64,000 bases of DNA from Vibrio alfacsensis (GCF_003544875.1 NZ_CP032093.1:744001-808000), one strand, 5' to 3'. Positions 42,948-53,995 are shown, counted from the first letter of the stretch. Made by a program: numbers and translations. Notes: generated by a model not told the origin, from the letters alone.

Positions 42948-44189
42948 ATGCTTAAAAAATTCATAGAGGATATCGAGCATCATTTTGAACCAGGCGGCAA
43001 ACACGAAAGATGGTTTGCACTGTACGAAGCAGCGGCGACGCTTTTCTACACACCAGGTCTAGTAACAAAACGTAGCTCGCACGTCCGTGATAGCGTTGAC
43101 TTAAAACGTATCATGATCATGGTTTGGTTCGCGGTATTCCCAGCAATGTTCTGGGGTATGTACAACGCGGGTGGCCAAGCGATTGCAGCACTTAACCACA
43201 TGTACGCTGGTGAGCAACTAGCGACAGTTATCTCTGGTAACTGGCACTACTGGCTAACAGAAATGCTTGGCGGCACCATCGGTGCTGAGTCGGGCGTTGG
43301 CAGTAAGATGCTACTAGGTGCGACTTACTTCCTACCTATCTACGCAACGGTATTTATCGTTGGTGGTTTCTGGGAAGTGCTTTTCTGTATGGTGCGTAAG
43401 CACGAAGTTAACGAAGGTTTCTTTGTTACTTCTATTCTATTCGCGCTTATCGTTCCACCAACGCTACCTCTATGGCAAGCGGCACTAGGTATCACATTTG
43501 GTGTTGTTGTTGCTAAAGAGATCTTCGGTGGTACAGGTCGTAACTTCTTGAACCCTGCACTTGCAGGTCGTGCGTTCCTATTCTTTGCTTACCCAGCTCA
43601 AATCTCGGGTGACTTAGTATGGACTGCGGCTGATGGCTTCTCTGGTGCTACAGCACTTAGCCAATGGGCTCAGGGTGGTAATGGTGCGCTGATCAATAAC
43701 ATCACTGGCGCGCATATCACTTGGATGGATGCTTTCATCGGTAACATCCCTGGTTCAATTGGTGAAGTATCGACTCTGGCTCTAATGATCGGTGCGGCGA
43801 TGATCGTTTACATGCGAATCGCTTCATGGCGCATTATTGCGGGTGTAATGATCGGTATGATTGCAGTGTCGACGTTGTTCAACGTAATCGGCTCTGACAC
43901 CAACCCAATGTTCAACATGCCATGGCACTGGCACCTAGTACTAGGTGGTTTTGCATTCGGTATGTTCTTCATGGCAACGGACCCTGTATCAGCTTCATTC
44001 ACCAACGGTGGTAAGTGGTGGTACGGTATCCTAATCGGTGCAATGTGTGTGATGATCCGCGTAGTTAACCCAGCTTACCCTGAGGGTATGATGCTGGCGA
44101 TTCTATTCGCGAACCTATTCGCACCTCTGTTCGACCATGTGGTTATCGAGAAGAACATCAAGCGGAGACTAGCACGCTATGGCAAGTAA
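42948..44189 (+). CDS. nqrB: Na+-NQR subunit B
   Basis: A 413-residue membrane protein of the RnfD/NqrB family. The covalent FMN attachment site is Thr235 in [12 protein letters not shown] (T236 in V. cholerae numbering). It carries FMN and riboflavin and helps form the sodium channel with NqrD/E. It overlaps nqrC by 11 bases. Confidence 0.96.
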   Translation: MLKKFIEDIEHHFEPGGKHERWFALYEAAATLFYTPGLVTKRSSHVRDSVDLKRIMIMVWFAVFPAMFWGMYNAGGQAIAALNHMYAGEQLATVISGNWHYWLTEMLGGTIGAESGVGSKMLLGATYFLPIYATVFIVGGFWEVLFCMVRKHEVNEGFFVTSILFALIVPPTLPLWQAALGITFGVVVAKEIFGGTGRNFLNPALAGRAFLFFAYPAQISGDLVWTAADGFSGATALSQWAQGGNGALINNITGAHITWMDAFIGNIPGSIGEVSTLALMIGAAMIVYMRIASWRIIAGVMIGMIAVSTLFNVIGSDTNPMFNMPWHWHLVLGGFAFGMFFMATDPVSASFTNGGKWWYGILIGAMCVMIRVVNPAYPEGMMLAILFANLFAPLFDHVVIEKNIKRRLARYGK

Positions 44190-44964
44190 TAACGACAGCA
44201 TTAAAAAGACGCTGGGTGTTGTTATCGGGTTGAGCCTTGTTTGTTCAATCATCGTATCAACAGCAGCAGTAGGTCTGCGTGATAAGCAAAAAGCTAACGC
44301 TGTCCTAGATAAACAATCAAAGATTGTAGAAGTTGCTGGCATTGACACAGACGGTAAAAAAGTACCTGCGCTATTTGCTGAGTACATTGAACCTCGTCTA
44401 GTTGATTTCAAAACAGGTGACTTTGTAGAGAAAGCGGAAGATGGTTCTACGGCAGCGAACTACGACCAACGTAAAGCAGCAAAAGACCCAGCTGAATCTA
44501 TCAAGCTAACGGCTGAAGAAGACAAAGCTAAGATCCTACGTCGTGCTAACACGGGTATCGTTTACCTAGTGAAAAGCGGTGATGAAGTATCTAAAGTTAT
44601 CATCCCTGTTCACGGAACAGGTCTTTGGTCAATGATGTACGCATTCGTTGCGGTTGAAACTGACGGTAACACTATTTCTGGTATTACTTACTACGAGCAA
44701 GGTGAAACTCCTGGACTTGGTGGTGAAGTAGAGAACCCAGCATGGCGTGCTCAATTCGTTGGTAAGAAACTGTTTGATGAGAACCACAAACCAGCAATCA
44801 AGATTGTTAAAGGTGGCGCTCCAGCAGGCTCTGAACATGGCGTTGATGGCCTATCTGGTGCGACACTAACTGGTAATGGTGTTCAAGGTACATTCGACTT
44901 CTGGTTAGGTGACATGGGCTACGGTCCTTTCCTAGCAAAAGTTCGTGATGGAGGTCTGAACTAA
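44179..44964 (+). CDS. nqrC: Na+-NQR subunit C
   Basis: A 261-residue subunit with one N-terminal helix and a periplasmic domain. The second covalent FMN is expected on Thr229 in [15 protein letters not shown]. Its FMN, like that of NqrB, is attached by ApbE, encoded downstream. Stop and nqrD start share one base. Confidence 0.96.
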   Translation: MASNNDSIKKTLGVVIGLSLVCSIIVSTAAVGLRDKQKANAVLDKQSKIVEVAGIDTDGKKVPALFAEYIEPRLVDFKTGDFVEKAEDGSTAANYDQRKAAKDPAESIKLTAEEDKAKILRRANTGIVYLVKSGDEVSKVIIPVHGTGLWSMMYAFVAVETDGNTISGITYYEQGETPGLGGEVENPAWRAQFVGKKLFDENHKPAIKIVKGGAPAGSEHGVDGLSGATLTGNGVQGTFDFWLGDMGYGPFLAKVRDGGLN

Positions 44965-45596
44965 TGTCTAGCGCACAAAACATTAAAAAGAGCATCATGG
45001 CGCCGGTGTTGGATAACAACCCAATCGCGCTACAGGTTCTTGGTGTATGTTCTGCTCTTGCAGTAACAACTAAACTAGAGACTGCGTTTGTTATGACGCT
45101 AGCGGTTATTTTCGTAACGGCTTTGTCTAACTTCTGTGTATCTCTTATTCGTAACCACATTCCTAACAGCGTGCGTATCATCGTTCAGATGGCGATCATT
45201 GCATCTCTAGTAATCGTGGTAGACCAAGTGCTTAAAGCATACTTATACGATATCTCTAAACAGCTATCAGTATTCGTAGGTCTGATCATTACGAACTGTA
45301 TCGTAATGGGTCGTGCTGAAGCATTCGCAATGAAGTCTGCGCCAATCCCATCTCTAATTGATGGTATCGGTAACGGCCTTGGTTACGGTTTCGTTCTTAT
45401 CACTGTTGGTTTCTTCCGTGAGCTATTTGGCTCAGGAAAACTGTTCGGTATGGAAGTGCTTCCTCTAGTGAGCAATGGTGGTTGGTACCAGCCAAACGGT
45501 TTGATGCTACTAGCACCATCTGCATTCTTCCTAATCGGCTTCATGATCTGGGCAATCCGTATTCTGAAACCAGAACAAGTAGAAGCGAAGGAGTAA
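44964..45596 (+). CDS. nqrD: Na+-NQR subunit D
   Basis: A 210-residue integral membrane subunit with six helices; typical segments [17 protein letters not shown] and [14 protein letters not shown] (the Cys-containing half of the intramembrane iron centre shared with NqrE). Confidence 0.96.
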   Translation: MSSAQNIKKSIMAPVLDNNPIALQVLGVCSALAVTTKLETAFVMTLAVIFVTALSNFCVSLIRNHIPNSVRIIVQMAIIASLVIVVDQVLKAYLYDISKQLSVFVGLIITNCIVMGRAEAFAMKSAPIPSLIDGIGNGLGYGFVLITVGFFRELFGSGKLFGMEVLPLVSNGGWYQPNGLMLLAPSAFFLIGFMIWAIRILKPEQVEAKE

Positions 45597-45603
45597 GGGC
45601 GTC

Positions 45604-46200
45604 ATGGAACATTACATCAGTCTGCTAGTTAAATCGATTTTCATCGAAAACATGGCACTGGCTTTCTTCCTAGGTATGTGTACTTTCCTTGCCGTATCTA
45701 AGAAAGTTAAAACCTCTTTCGGTCTAGGTGTTGCCGTTGTGGTAGTACTCACTATCGCGGTTCCTGTGAACAACCTAGTTTACAACCTAGTTTTGAAAGA
45801 GAACGCGTTAGTTGAGGGCGTAGACCTTAGCTTCCTAAACTTCATCACCTTCATCGGTGTAATTGCAGCACTTGTACAGATCCTAGAGATGGTTCTTGAC
45901 CGTTTCTTCCCACCTTTGTACAACGCGCTGGGCATCTTCCTACCGCTGATCACAGTAAACTGTGCGATCTTCGGTGGTGTATCTTTCATGGTACAACGTG
46001 ACTACAACTTTGCTGAATCTGTTGTTTACGGCTTCGGTTCTGGTGTGGGTTGGATGCTAGCGATCGTCGCTCTTGCAGGCATCCGTGAGAAGATGAAGTA
46101 CTCAGACGTGCCTCCTGGTCTACGTGGTCTCGGTATCACGTTCATCACTGTAGGTCTAATGGCGTTGGGCTTTATGTCTTTCTCTGGTGTTCAACTGTAA
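45604..46200 (+). CDS. nqrE: Na+-NQR subunit E
   Basis: A 198-residue inverted-topology partner of NqrD with six helices. [19 protein letters not shown] carries the second Cys of the intramembrane iron centre. 7 bases after nqrD. Confidence 0.96.
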   Translation: MEHYISLLVKSIFIENMALAFFLGMCTFLAVSKKVKTSFGLGVAVVVVLTIAVPVNNLVYNLVLKENALVEGVDLSFLNFITFIGVIAALVQILEMVLDRFFPPLYNALGIFLPLITVNCAIFGGVSFMVQRDYNFAESVVYGFGSGVGWMLAIVALAGIREKMKYSDVPPGLRGLGITFITVGLMALGFMSFSGVQL

Positions 46201-46233
46201 GTCGGGTAAACCGCAACAATTAAGGAATAGTCA

Positions 46234-47457
46234 ATGGACATTATTCTTGGTGTAGTGATGTTTACTCTGATCGTACTTGCGCTAGTACTAGTGATTCTAT
46301 TCGCTAAGTCAAAGCTTGTACCAACAGGTGACATTACAATTTCTGTGAACGATAACCCTGAATTGGCGATCGTTACACAACCAGGTGGTAAGCTACTAAC
46401 TGCGCTAGCGGGTGCTGGCGTATTCGTATCTTCTGCTTGTGGTGGCGGTGGCTCTTGTGGCCAGTGTCGCGTAAAAGTTAAATCAGGTGGTGGTGACATC
46501 CTACCTACCGAGCTTGACCATATCACTAAAGGTGAAGCGCGTGAAGGTGAGCGTCTAGCGTGTCAGGTTGCAATGAAAACTGACATGGACATCGAGCTTC
46601 CTGAAGAAATCTTCGGCGTTAAGAAGTGGGAATGTACGGTTATCTCTAACGATAACAAAGCAACATTCATCAAAGAGCTTAAGCTACAAATCCCAGATGG
46701 CGAATCAGTACCTTTCCGTGCTGGTGGCTACATCCAGATTGAAGCGCCAGCTCACCACGTTAAATACGCTGACTTCGATGTACCTGAAGAATACCGTGAA
46801 GATTGGGACAAATTTAACCTGTTCCGCTACGAGTCTAAGGTAAACGAAGAAACGATCCGCGCGTACTCTATGGCTAACTACCCAGAAGAGCACGGTATCA
46901 TCATGCTTAACGTGCGTATCGCTACACCGCCGCCGAACAACCCAGACGTACCACCTGGCATCATGTCATCGTTCATCTGGTCTCTAAAAGAAGGCGACAA
47001 GTGTACGATTTCTGGTCCATTTGGTGAGTTCTTCGCGAAAGACACTGACGCTGAAATGGTATTCGTTGGTGGTGGTGCAGGTATGGCTCCGATGCGTTCT
47101 CATATCTTCGACCAGCTAAAACGTCTGCACTCTACGCGTAAGATGTCATTCTGGTACGGTGCACGTTCTCGACGTGAAATGTTCTACGTAGAAGATTTCG
47201 ACGGCCTAGCAGCTGAGAATGATAACTTCGTTTGGCACTGTGCACTGTCTGATCCTATGCCAGAAGATAACTGGGATGGTTACACAGGCTTCATTCACAA
47301 CGTTCTTTACGAGAACTACCTGCGTGATCACGATGCGCCAGAAGACTGTGAATACTACATGTGTGGTCCACCTATGATGAACGCGGCTGTAATCGGCATG
47401 CTAAAAGATCTAGGTGTAGAGGATGAGAACATCCTTCTAGATGACTTCGGTGGTTAA
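46234..47457 (+). CDS. nqrF: Na+-NQR subunit F, NADH dehydrogenase
   Basis: The 407-residue electron-input subunit. One N-terminal helix; 2Fe-2S ligands Cys69, Cys75, Cys78 ([11 protein letters not shown]) and Cys110; FAD-binding [12 protein letters not shown]-binding [14 protein letters not shown]. It oxidises NADH on the cytoplasmic side. The operon terminates 24 bases later. Confidence 0.96.
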   Translation: MDIILGVVMFTLIVLALVLVILFAKSKLVPTGDITISVNDNPELAIVTQPGGKLLTALAGAGVFVSSACGGGGSCGQCRVKVKSGGGDILPTELDHITKGEAREGERLACQVAMKTDMDIELPEEIFGVKKWECTVISNDNKATFIKELKLQIPDGESVPFRAGGYIQIEAPAHHVKYADFDVPEEYREDWDKFNLFRYESKVNEETIRAYSMANYPEEHGIIMLNVRIATPPPNNPDVPPGIMSSFIWSLKEGDKCTISGPFGEFFAKDTDAEMVFVGGGAGMAPMRSHIFDQLKRLHSTRKMSFWYGARSRREMFYVEDFDGLAAENDNFVWHCALSDPMPEDNWDGYTGFIHNVLYENYLRDHDAPEDCEYYMCGPPMMNAAVIGMLKDLGVEDENILLDDFGG

Positions 47458-47480
47458 TTCCCCCAAGTGATTGAACCTAT

Positions 47481-47503
47481 GGCTAGCTCTCTAAGAGCTA
47501 GCC
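47481..47503 (+). terminator. Rho-independent terminator after nqrF
   Basis: A 10-bp perfect stem GGCTAGCTCT / AGAGCTAGCC with a CTA loop, then ATTCTTTTTT. Confidence 0.92.
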
Positions 47504-47643
47504 ATTCTTTTTTGTAAATTACAAAATGATATTCAACAGTTGATATAGGAAATCGGTTTATCTTAAGAGAACCCATTTTCCATATCAATTCATGCCAATA
47601 TCGCTGTTAGGACATTGGTATTAACAACAATTGGAGTAAACAA

Positions 47644-48648
47644 GTGAAAAAGTGGCTTGTTGCATTCGCTTCTCTATTGGTTTTAGCTGGTTGTGAACAA
47701 TCTGCGGATCAAATTCATTTAAGTGGCCCAACAATGGGAACCACTTACAACATCAAATACATCGAGCAAGATGGTCTTCCATCACCTGAAGTACTTCAAA
47801 CAGAAATCGATCGCCTACTTGAAGAAGTGAACGATCAAATGTCGACTTACCGTGAAGATTCAGAGCTTAGCCGCTTTAATCAACATGAAACGAGTGAACC
47901 ATTTGAAGTATCACCGCAAACGGCAACGGTCGTGAAAGAGGCAATTCGCCTAAATGGTCTTACGTTAGGCGCTCTTGATGTTACCGTTGGTCCTTTGGTT
48001 AACCTTTGGGGGTTTGGCCCTGAAGCTCGCCCAGATGTTGTACCATCAGACGAAGAACTTGAAGCTCGCAAAGCGAACACCGGTATTCACCACCTTTCGG
48101 TTGAGGGTAACAAGATGTCGAAAGATATCCCGAACCTTTATGTCGATCTCTCAACGATAGCAAAAGGCTGGGGCGTGGATGTTGTTGCAGATTACCTACA
48201 ATCAGAGGGCATTCATAACTACATGGTTGAAGTCGGGGGTGAAATGCGCCTAAAAGGCATTAACCGTGAGGGAGTACCGTGGCGTATTGCGATTGAAAAA
48301 CCAACCGTAGATGAGCGCTCAATTCAGGAAATTATTGAGCCAGGTGATATGGCAATTGCAACAAGTGGTGACTATCGTAATTACTTTGAGAGCAATGGTG
48401 TGCGATACTCTCACATTATTAATCCGCAGACGGGTAAACCAATCCACCACAAAGTGGTATCGGTTACGGTATTGGATAAATCGTCGATGACGGCTGATGG
48501 CCTTGCAACTGGCATTATGGTGTTGGGTGAAGACAAAGGCATGAAAATCGCGAATGACAACAACATTCCAGTTTTCATGATTGTGAAAACGGATGATGGC
48601 TTTAAAGAGTTGGCTTCTGAAGCATACAAGCCGTTCATGAAGAAATAA
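47644..48648 (+). CDS. apbE: FAD:protein FMN transferase ApbE
   Basis: A 334-residue lipoprotein (lipobox LVLAGC) of the periplasmic flavin-transferase family. Motifs SGPTMGTTYNIKYI, DLSTIAKGWGVDVV, EVGGEMRLKG and ITSGDY-type ATSGDYRNYF match. It transfers FMN from FAD to threonines of NqrB and NqrC. The GTG start at 47644 follows GGAG. The nqrF terminator lies upstream, so expression may be partly separate. Confidence 0.94.
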   Translation: MKKWLVAFASLLVLAGCEQSADQIHLSGPTMGTTYNIKYIEQDGLPSPEVLQTEIDRLLEEVNDQMSTYREDSELSRFNQHETSEPFEVSPQTATVVKEAIRLNGLTLGALDVTVGPLVNLWGFGPEARPDVVPSDEELEARKANTGIHHLSVEGNKMSKDIPNLYVDLSTIAKGWGVDVVADYLQSEGIHNYMVEVGGEMRLKGINREGVPWRIAIEKPTVDERSIQEIIEPGDMAIATSGDYRNYFESNGVRYSHIINPQTGKPIHHKVVSVTVLDKSSMTADGLATGIMVLGEDKGMKIANDNNIPVFMIVKTDDGFKELASEAYKPFMKK

Positions 48649-48670
48649 TAACTGAAGTGAGTATGTTCTT

Positions 48671-48904
48671 ATGAGTACATTTCTAATTACTTTTGCTGTT
48701 TTTGTTGCGGTGATTGCAGCGATGGCGGTGGGTTACATCTTCCAAAAGAAGGTGGTAAAAGGCAGTTGTGGTGGTCTTGGTGCGGTAGGTATTGAAAAAG
48801 TATGTAACTGTCCAGAACCATGTGATGCACGTAAGAAACGTGAAGCTCGTGAAGCAGCACGCGCTGAAAAGCTCGCTGCATGGGAAAAAGACCGCATTGC
48901 TTAA
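48671..48904 (+). CDS. nqrM: Na+-NQR maturation protein NqrM
   Basis: A 77-residue protein (former DUF539) with an N-terminal helix and four cysteines in KGSCGGLG and KVCNCPEPCDARKK. NqrM is needed to insert the iron centre of Na+-NQR. It lies 22 bases after apbE, its usual place in Vibrio. Confidence 0.94.
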   Translation: MSTFLITFAVFVAVIAAMAVGYIFQKKVVKGSCGGLGAVGIEKVCNCPEPCDARKKREAREAARAEKLAAWEKDRIA

Positions 48905-48923
48905 TCTGTGATGATTAAAATAG

Positions 48924-48948
48924 AAAACCCAGCTTTTGGCTGGGTTTT
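48924..48948 (+). terminator. Rho-independent terminator after nqrM
   Basis: AAAACCCAGC / GCTGGGTTTT stem followed by GTTTTTT. Confidence 0.92.
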
Positions 48949-48978
48949 GTTTTTTGGGCAAGCTGGTAGAAAAAGCGT

Positions 48979-50190
48979 CTACTGGTAAATAGTCTGATTT
49001 CGGCCATTTTCTTTTGCTTGATACAAGCGATCATCTGCGACTTTAATTTGTTGGTCGAGGTTGTCGAGTGCTGTTGATACACCAATACTGATCGTTATCT
49101 TAATTTCTTCGTCTTGGTATGGTATCGGCGTTTTCTCTACTCGTTGCCTCATTTGCTCTAGGCGTGTGACAAATTCCTCATAGTGACCGCAAGCTTGAAT
49201 ACAAAACTCTTCTCCACCGAATCGAGCTACAACATCATCTGGAAAATAAATTTTAAGATGTTGGCGACCATGACGAGTGCAGCGTCTCCACCATCATGGC
49301 CATAGTTGTCGTTCACTTTCTTAAAAAAATCGATATCAAGCATAGCAATATTGCGTTTTTCGCATCCACCACACGCTTGACCAAACAAGAAACGTCGATT
49401 CCACAAACCGGTGAGGGAATCTTGGTTTGCCATCCGGTACAACTCAGAAGTCGCTTCTTTCATATCTAAGATTTGATGAATTCGGCAAAAGAACTCTTCT
49501 TGGTAAAAGGCTTGTATAAAAGTCATTTGCACCAGCTTTTAGAAAACGGGCCGTCATTGTGTGGTCATCGCTACCAGAAATACCAAGAATAGCCAGTTGG
49601 TTCTTATCAAAATTCTGGCGTAGTTCTCTGATCATTGTAATGCCATCTTTGGTTGGCATGTCGTGGTCGGTGAGGACTAAAGTGATATCAGGGTTCTGTT
49701 CGATTAATTCGATCGCTTGCTGACCATTCTCAGCTTGAAGTGTTTGCAGATATTGATGCTCTAGCAGTTGCACCACGTGATGACGCACCACCATGGAGTC
49801 ATCCACGACCAAGCACTTATGGTTGTGGTTGTTTGTCAGTCGCCTAATTAATGGAAGAAGGTAGGAGACAGAAGCCATGCTGTCTTTTAATAAATAGTCT
49901 AGTACGCCCTTAGCTAGCATTTGTTCACGGATCTCTTCTTGAAACATCGCAGTCAGTACAATGACTTTATGTTGATGAGAAAGTAAAAGATCGATGATTT
50001 CACCGTCTTGGGCATCAGGTAAACAATAGTCTAATACGGCGCACAGCAGGTCTTGCTGAGAGTTTAAAATGGCTTGTGCTTCTGCAAAGTTCTCTGCAGC
50101 AATGATTTCATACCCTGCTTGCCCTAAGATTTGTTGCAGATAATTTCGAAAGGCGCGACTGTCTTCGACAATCAGAATTTTGTTACTCAA
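48979..50190 (-). CDS. Response regulator with two receivers and a GGDEF domain (diguanylate cyclase), frameshifted
   Basis: Joined over shifts near 49510 and 49235 (AAAATTT) it is about 404 residues. REC1 has LIVEDS and AVLDYCLPDAQDG; REC2 has LVVDDS and VLTDHDMPTKDG. The GGDEF domain follows (ANQDSLTGLWNRRF, LDIDFFKKVNDNYGHDGGD). The signature GGEEF is at 49204-49218 (minus strand) and the frame ends RLYQAKENGRNQTIYQ, stop at 48979. The active-site GGEEF predicts c-di-GMP synthesis, controlled by phosphorylation. No kinase gene is adjacent. Confidence 0.82.
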
Positions 50191-50343
50191 AAAGTGTCCT
50201 TACTTATCTTATAGCTGAGTGTTTGAATTTGTATGGCTCTAAATCGCAGTTAATAATAATTAAATAGTTTGCTATTGCTACGAAAAGATTTTAACTACTG
50301 ACTCCAGATAACACTATTTTCAATAAGTGTAATAGTCGCTATA

Positions 50344-50357
50344 CTGTTTTTAAACAG
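50344..50357. promoter_or_regulatory. Short LexA-box-like palindrome before dinB
   Basis: CTGTTTTTAAACAG has CTGT/ACAG ends but is 14 bases instead of the 16 of the usual CTG-N10-CAG box. dinB is commonly SOS-regulated. The shortfall sits in a T/A run, the sequence type where bases are lost elsewhere in this window. Confidence 0.4.
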
Positions 50358-50370
50358 TGTATTTTATGTT

Positions 50371-51441
50371 TTGAGCGTGCAAGAACGAGTAAGAAAAATC
50401 ATTCACGTTGATATGGATTGTTTTTATGCCGCGGTGGAAATGCGCGACAACCCGAGCTATCGGGGGGTACCACTTGCTGTGGGCGGTCATGAAAAGCAAC
50501 GCGGCGTGATCAGTACCTGTAACTATGAAGCGCGCAAGTTTGGCATTCGAAGTGCGATGCCAACCGCGCGTGCACTCCAACTTTGCCCGAATTTGCTCGT
50601 TGTTCCGGGACGAATGCATGTTTATAAACAAGTCTCACAACAAATCCGCGCCATTTTCGAACGTTACACACAAATCATCGAACCTCTTTCTCTCGATGAA
50701 GCATACCTTGATGTTACAGACTCCACTGCTTGTCGAGGGTCTGCCACACTGATCGCAGAGTCCATTCGTAAAGACATACACACGGAGTTGGGGTTAACTG
50801 CCTCTGCTGGGATTGCACCAATAAAGTTTTTAGCTAAAGTCGCGTCTGACATGAATAAGCCGAATGGTCAGTTTGTGATTACGCCAAGTCAAGTTCAGGA
50901 AGTCGTTGATAAGCTACCTCTGGAGAAGATTCCAGGGGTTGGCAAAGTGAGCTTGGAGAAACTGCACCAAGCGGGGTTCTATTTATGCGAAGACATCAAA
51001 CACAGTGACTATCGTGAGTTATTACGTCGGTTTGGGCGGCAAGGTGCATCACTATGGAAGCGCAGCCATGGCATTGATGATCGAGAAGTGGTTGTCGAGC
51101 GAGAGCGCAAATCGGTTGGCGTAGAGCGTACGTTTAGCGAAAACATTTCGACCTATGACCAATGTTGGCAAGTGATAGAAGAAAAGCTTTATCCTGAACT
51201 AGAGAAGCGCTTGGAAAGAGCCAGCCCAGATAAATCAATCATCAAGCAGGGGATAAAGGTAAAGTTCGCAGATTTCCAACTGACAACCATTGAACATATA
51301 CATCCACAACTGGAATTGGACGACTTTAAGGCTTTGTTAAGGGATATTCTAAAACGCCAAAATGGCAGAGAGATCCGCTTGTTGGGCTTGAGTGTGATGC
51401 TCAAGCCCGAAGAACAAGCTCGTCAATTGAGTTTCTTCTAG
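50371..51441 (+). CDS. dinB: DNA polymerase IV (DinB), translesion polymerase
   Basis: A Y-family polymerase of about 355 residues. IIHVDMDCFYAAVEMRDNP holds the first catalytic Asp; SLDEAYLDVT the Asp/Glu pair; HhH KIPGVGKVSLEKL; and the C-terminal beta-clamp motif QLSFF. Start uncertain: TTG 50371, GTG 50377, or ATG 50366 if one T is missing from TTTT. It copies past damaged bases under SOS. Confidence 0.93.
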   Translation: MSVQERVRKIIHVDMDCFYAAVEMRDNPSYRGVPLAVGGHEKQRGVISTCNYEARKFGIRSAMPTARALQLCPNLLVVPGRMHVYKQVSQQIRAIFERYTQIIEPLSLDEAYLDVTDSTACRGSATLIAESIRKDIHTELGLTASAGIAPIKFLAKVASDMNKPNGQFVITPSQVQEVVDKLPLEKIPGVGKVSLEKLHQAGFYLCEDIKHSDYRELLRRFGRQGASLWKRSHGIDDREVVVERERKSVGVERTFSENISTYDQCWQVIEEKLYPELEKRLERASPDKSIIKQGIKVKFADFQLTTIEHIHPQLELDDFKALLRDILKRQNGREIRLLGLSVMLKPEEQARQLSFF

Positions 51442-51454
51442 GCTTGATCTTCTT

Positions 51455-53380
51455 CTAGGATCGTGCCACTTCAACGTGTTGCAACACTTGAGAGAAAGAG
51501 GTATTTGCCATAGCGCCATAACCTTGAAGCTTGCTTGCTTTAAGTCGAGCAATGATAGGCGTGCTGATCCCACATAGAAAGCGAGCCACGGCTTCATTGC
51601 TGATGGCACTAGGTGAGAGTTGAACAAACTCATTTACCCATGCTTTCAGATGGAGCGTTTCTGGTTGCTCATGTTGCGTTTGAGGGAATGTCGCCACTTC
51701 TCCACGACATACAGAGCAATGACCACATCGTGTAGGCGCATCATAGTCGGCAAAGTAGTGAGCCAACTGATGGCTTAGGCAATCAGACGATTGGAACAGG
51801 TTCAGCATCGTGTGAATACGTTCGATATCTTTACGTTCTTTTGATTGAAATAGCTCAACTAATTGTTCGGTGAGTGCGTCTTGGCTCTGAGTTGCAGGCA
51901 ATACGGAATAAACATCCGTGAGTTGTTTACTTTCTAATTCAATCCAACCGTTTTGATGGAAGTAGTCTAAAGCAGCGACCACTCGGCTGCGTTCAGATTG
52001 ATAGTGCATCCATAGGGCTTCTAAATCTACCTGGCACCAGATTTTTGCTTTGGTCGAACACGTGAAAATGGCCTCGACAAACTGACGACGCTCACCTTGG
52101 AACTGGTTGAGGATAAACTGTTGATCTTGCAAAAACTTAAATCGGTATTCAGCAAAGTAACTGTACTTAGCTTTAATAACGTCCGCTAATTCAAGATAAA
52201 CGAGCAAGGTCTTAAGTGGTAATTGGCGAATATTGCTGTCACGAGAAAGGCGCAGTGCGATCATTTCCCATTGAGGCGCATTTTCTCGAATTTGCTCTAA
52301 GACATACTGGATGGCGCTTGGCTCTGGGGTATCGCCGTACACAAAATTCTCAAGTACGGTTAAGCCTGACGTATTTCCTAACAAGATGCATTCAGATCGT
52401 TGACCATCACGCCCTGCGCGTCCGATTTCTTGCGCGTAGTTTTCGATGGATTTTGGCAAATCAAAATGAATCACGCGGCGAATGTCGGATTTATCGACAC
52501 CCATACCAAACGCGATGGTTGCAACAATGCAGTCGATTTGAGAGTCCATAAACTGCTGTTGGATTTTCTCACGAATGTCGCTCTTCATACCTGCGTGGTA
52601 AGCGTGAGCATTGATGCCCAAACGAATCAGTGAGTTGGCAACTTGCTCTGCGGTTTGCTGTTGAGTTACGTACACGATACTCGGCAGTTTAGGCTCCGCA
52701 GCAATAATGTCATTCAATTGAGTTTGTTTGTTTTCTTCATCGCAAGGCACCACAGAAATATCGAGGTTAGGGCGATAGAAACCGGTGACGGTGATATGCT
52801 CATTGTCGATGCTAAACTTCTTCTGCATATCTTCAATCACCGCTGGTGTTGCGGTGGCGGTTAGCAGGAGTGATTGAGAGATGTTGAGCTCACGTTGATA
52901 CTGAGGCAATTTAAGATAATCGGGACGGAAATTATGCCCCCACTCAGAGATACAGTGTGCTTCATCCACCACCATCAAAGAAATAGGAATTTGACGAATG
53001 AATTCACGAAAGCGTTCGTTCTTGAGTCGCTCTACAGAAATCATCAACACTTTTATATGACCACTCTTAACTCCAGCCATGACTTGCTGTGCTTCTTCTC
53101 TGTTTTGACTGCTGTCGATAGAGGCGGCTGCAATCCCTTTACTTTGTAAAAAGCTGAGTTGGTCTTTCATCAATGCCAATAGAGGTGAAATGACCAAAGT
53201 GAGATACGGTAACTGTGTCGCTGGGAGTTGGTAGCAAAGTGACTTCCCGGAACCTGTTGGGAAGATAGCAGCAGCAGAGTGTCCGTTCATTACGGCGTCA
53301 ATAACAGGTTGCTGGCCTGGTCGTAAGGCATCAAAACCAAACACGGATTGAAGTGTTTGCATAAGCGAGCCACTTTGCAT
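51455..53380 (-). CDS. RecQ-family ATP-dependent DNA helicase
   Basis: A 641-residue SF2 helicase: Walker A FPTGSGKSLCYQLPA, DEAHCISEWGHNFRPDYL, motif VI YAQEIGRAGRDGQ, a zinc motif ending CGHCSVCRG. The C-terminal 150 residues end with a divergent segment (LHLKAWVNEFVQLSPSAISN ... ARFLCG) rather than a clear HRDC domain. It may be a RecQ paralogue distinct from classical RecQ, so no symbol is given. The start at Met1 has an AAAGG site. Confidence 0.85.
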   Translation of the reverse strand: MQSGSLMQTLQSVFGFDALRPGQQPVIDAVMNGHSAAAIFPTGSGKSLCYQLPATQLPYLTLVISPLLALMKDQLSFLQSKGIAAASIDSSQNREEAQQVMAGVKSGHIKVLMISVERLKNERFREFIRQIPISLMVVDEAHCISEWGHNFRPDYLKLPQYQRELNISQSLLLTATATPAVIEDMQKKFSIDNEHITVTGFYRPNLDISVVPCDEENKQTQLNDIIAAEPKLPSIVYVTQQQTAEQVANSLIRLGINAHAYHAGMKSDIREKIQQQFMDSQIDCIVATIAFGMGVDKSDIRRVIHFDLPKSIENYAQEIGRAGRDGQRSECILLGNTSGLTVLENFVYGDTPEPSAIQYVLEQIRENAPQWEMIALRLSRDSNIRQLPLKTLLVYLELADVIKAKYSYFAEYRFKFLQDQQFILNQFQGERRQFVEAIFTCSTKAKIWCQVDLEALWMHYQSERSRVVAALDYFHQNGWIELESKQLTDVYSVLPATQSQDALTEQLVELFQSKERKDIERIHTMLNLFQSSDCLSHQLAHYFADYDAPTRCGHCSVCRGEVATFPQTQHEQPETLHLKAWVNEFVQLSPSAISNEAVARFLCGISTPIIARLKASKLQGYGAMANTSFSQVLQHVEVARS

Positions 53381-53456
53381 AATAAGGAAACCTTTCTTTG
53401 ATGGTAAACTGGGTTACATTAACACACCATGAGTGCGAAACGCGCGTCCTAAAAGT

Positions 53457-53936
53457 ATGAACAAACCTGAGTTAGTCCAAATAATCATTAAACACTTAGA
53501 AGACAAACTTCAAATTGCTTATGCCTCGACCCAACGAGCCATTGATGCTGCCACAGATGAAGAAACTGTACCGGAGCATAAATACGATACGTTAGCGCTT
53601 GAAGCGTCTTATCTTGCGCATGGGCAAGCGATGCGTGTTCAAGAGAGTGAAGAAGAGCTTCGTCAGTACCGTTCGTTAGTCATTCGTGATTTTTCTGATT
53701 CTGCGATTGCTGTGGGTGCTTATGTCGAGCTTATTGATGAGCATGATAATGAAAAGGTCTTTTTCGTTGGCCCATGTTCTGGCGGGTTAACGGTTCAGTG
53801 GCAAGATAAAGAAGTCTTTGTTCTTACTGTTCAATCGCCTCTCGGGCGTGCTTTAATGCGTAAAGAGGTTGGCGAAGAAATTACCGTGGCCATTGGTGAT
53901 AAAACAACCTGTTATGAAGTTGTGACGATTTTCTGA
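53457..53936 (+). CDS. GreA/GreB-like transcription factor
   Basis: A 159-residue protein from the Met at 53457. The N-terminal coiled-coil region (IKHLEDKLQIAYASTQRAID, then EHKYDTLALEASYLAHGQAM) and the C-terminal GreAB FKBP-like domain (GAYVELIDEH, SPLGRALMRKEVGEEITV) are visible. Shorter upstream frame rejected. Divergent from the helicase gene. Confidence 0.82.
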   Translation: MNKPELVQIIIKHLEDKLQIAYASTQRAIDAATDEETVPEHKYDTLALEASYLAHGQAMRVQESEEELRQYRSLVIRDFSDSAIAVGAYVELIDEHDNEKVFFVGPCSGGLTVQWQDKEVFVLTVQSPLGRALMRKEVGEEITVAIGDKTTCYEVVTIF

Positions 53937-53995
53937 CATCGTATTTGCTGCTGGTTGTTATAGTTGTAAAGAATATTGTGATAGAAGAGAACATA

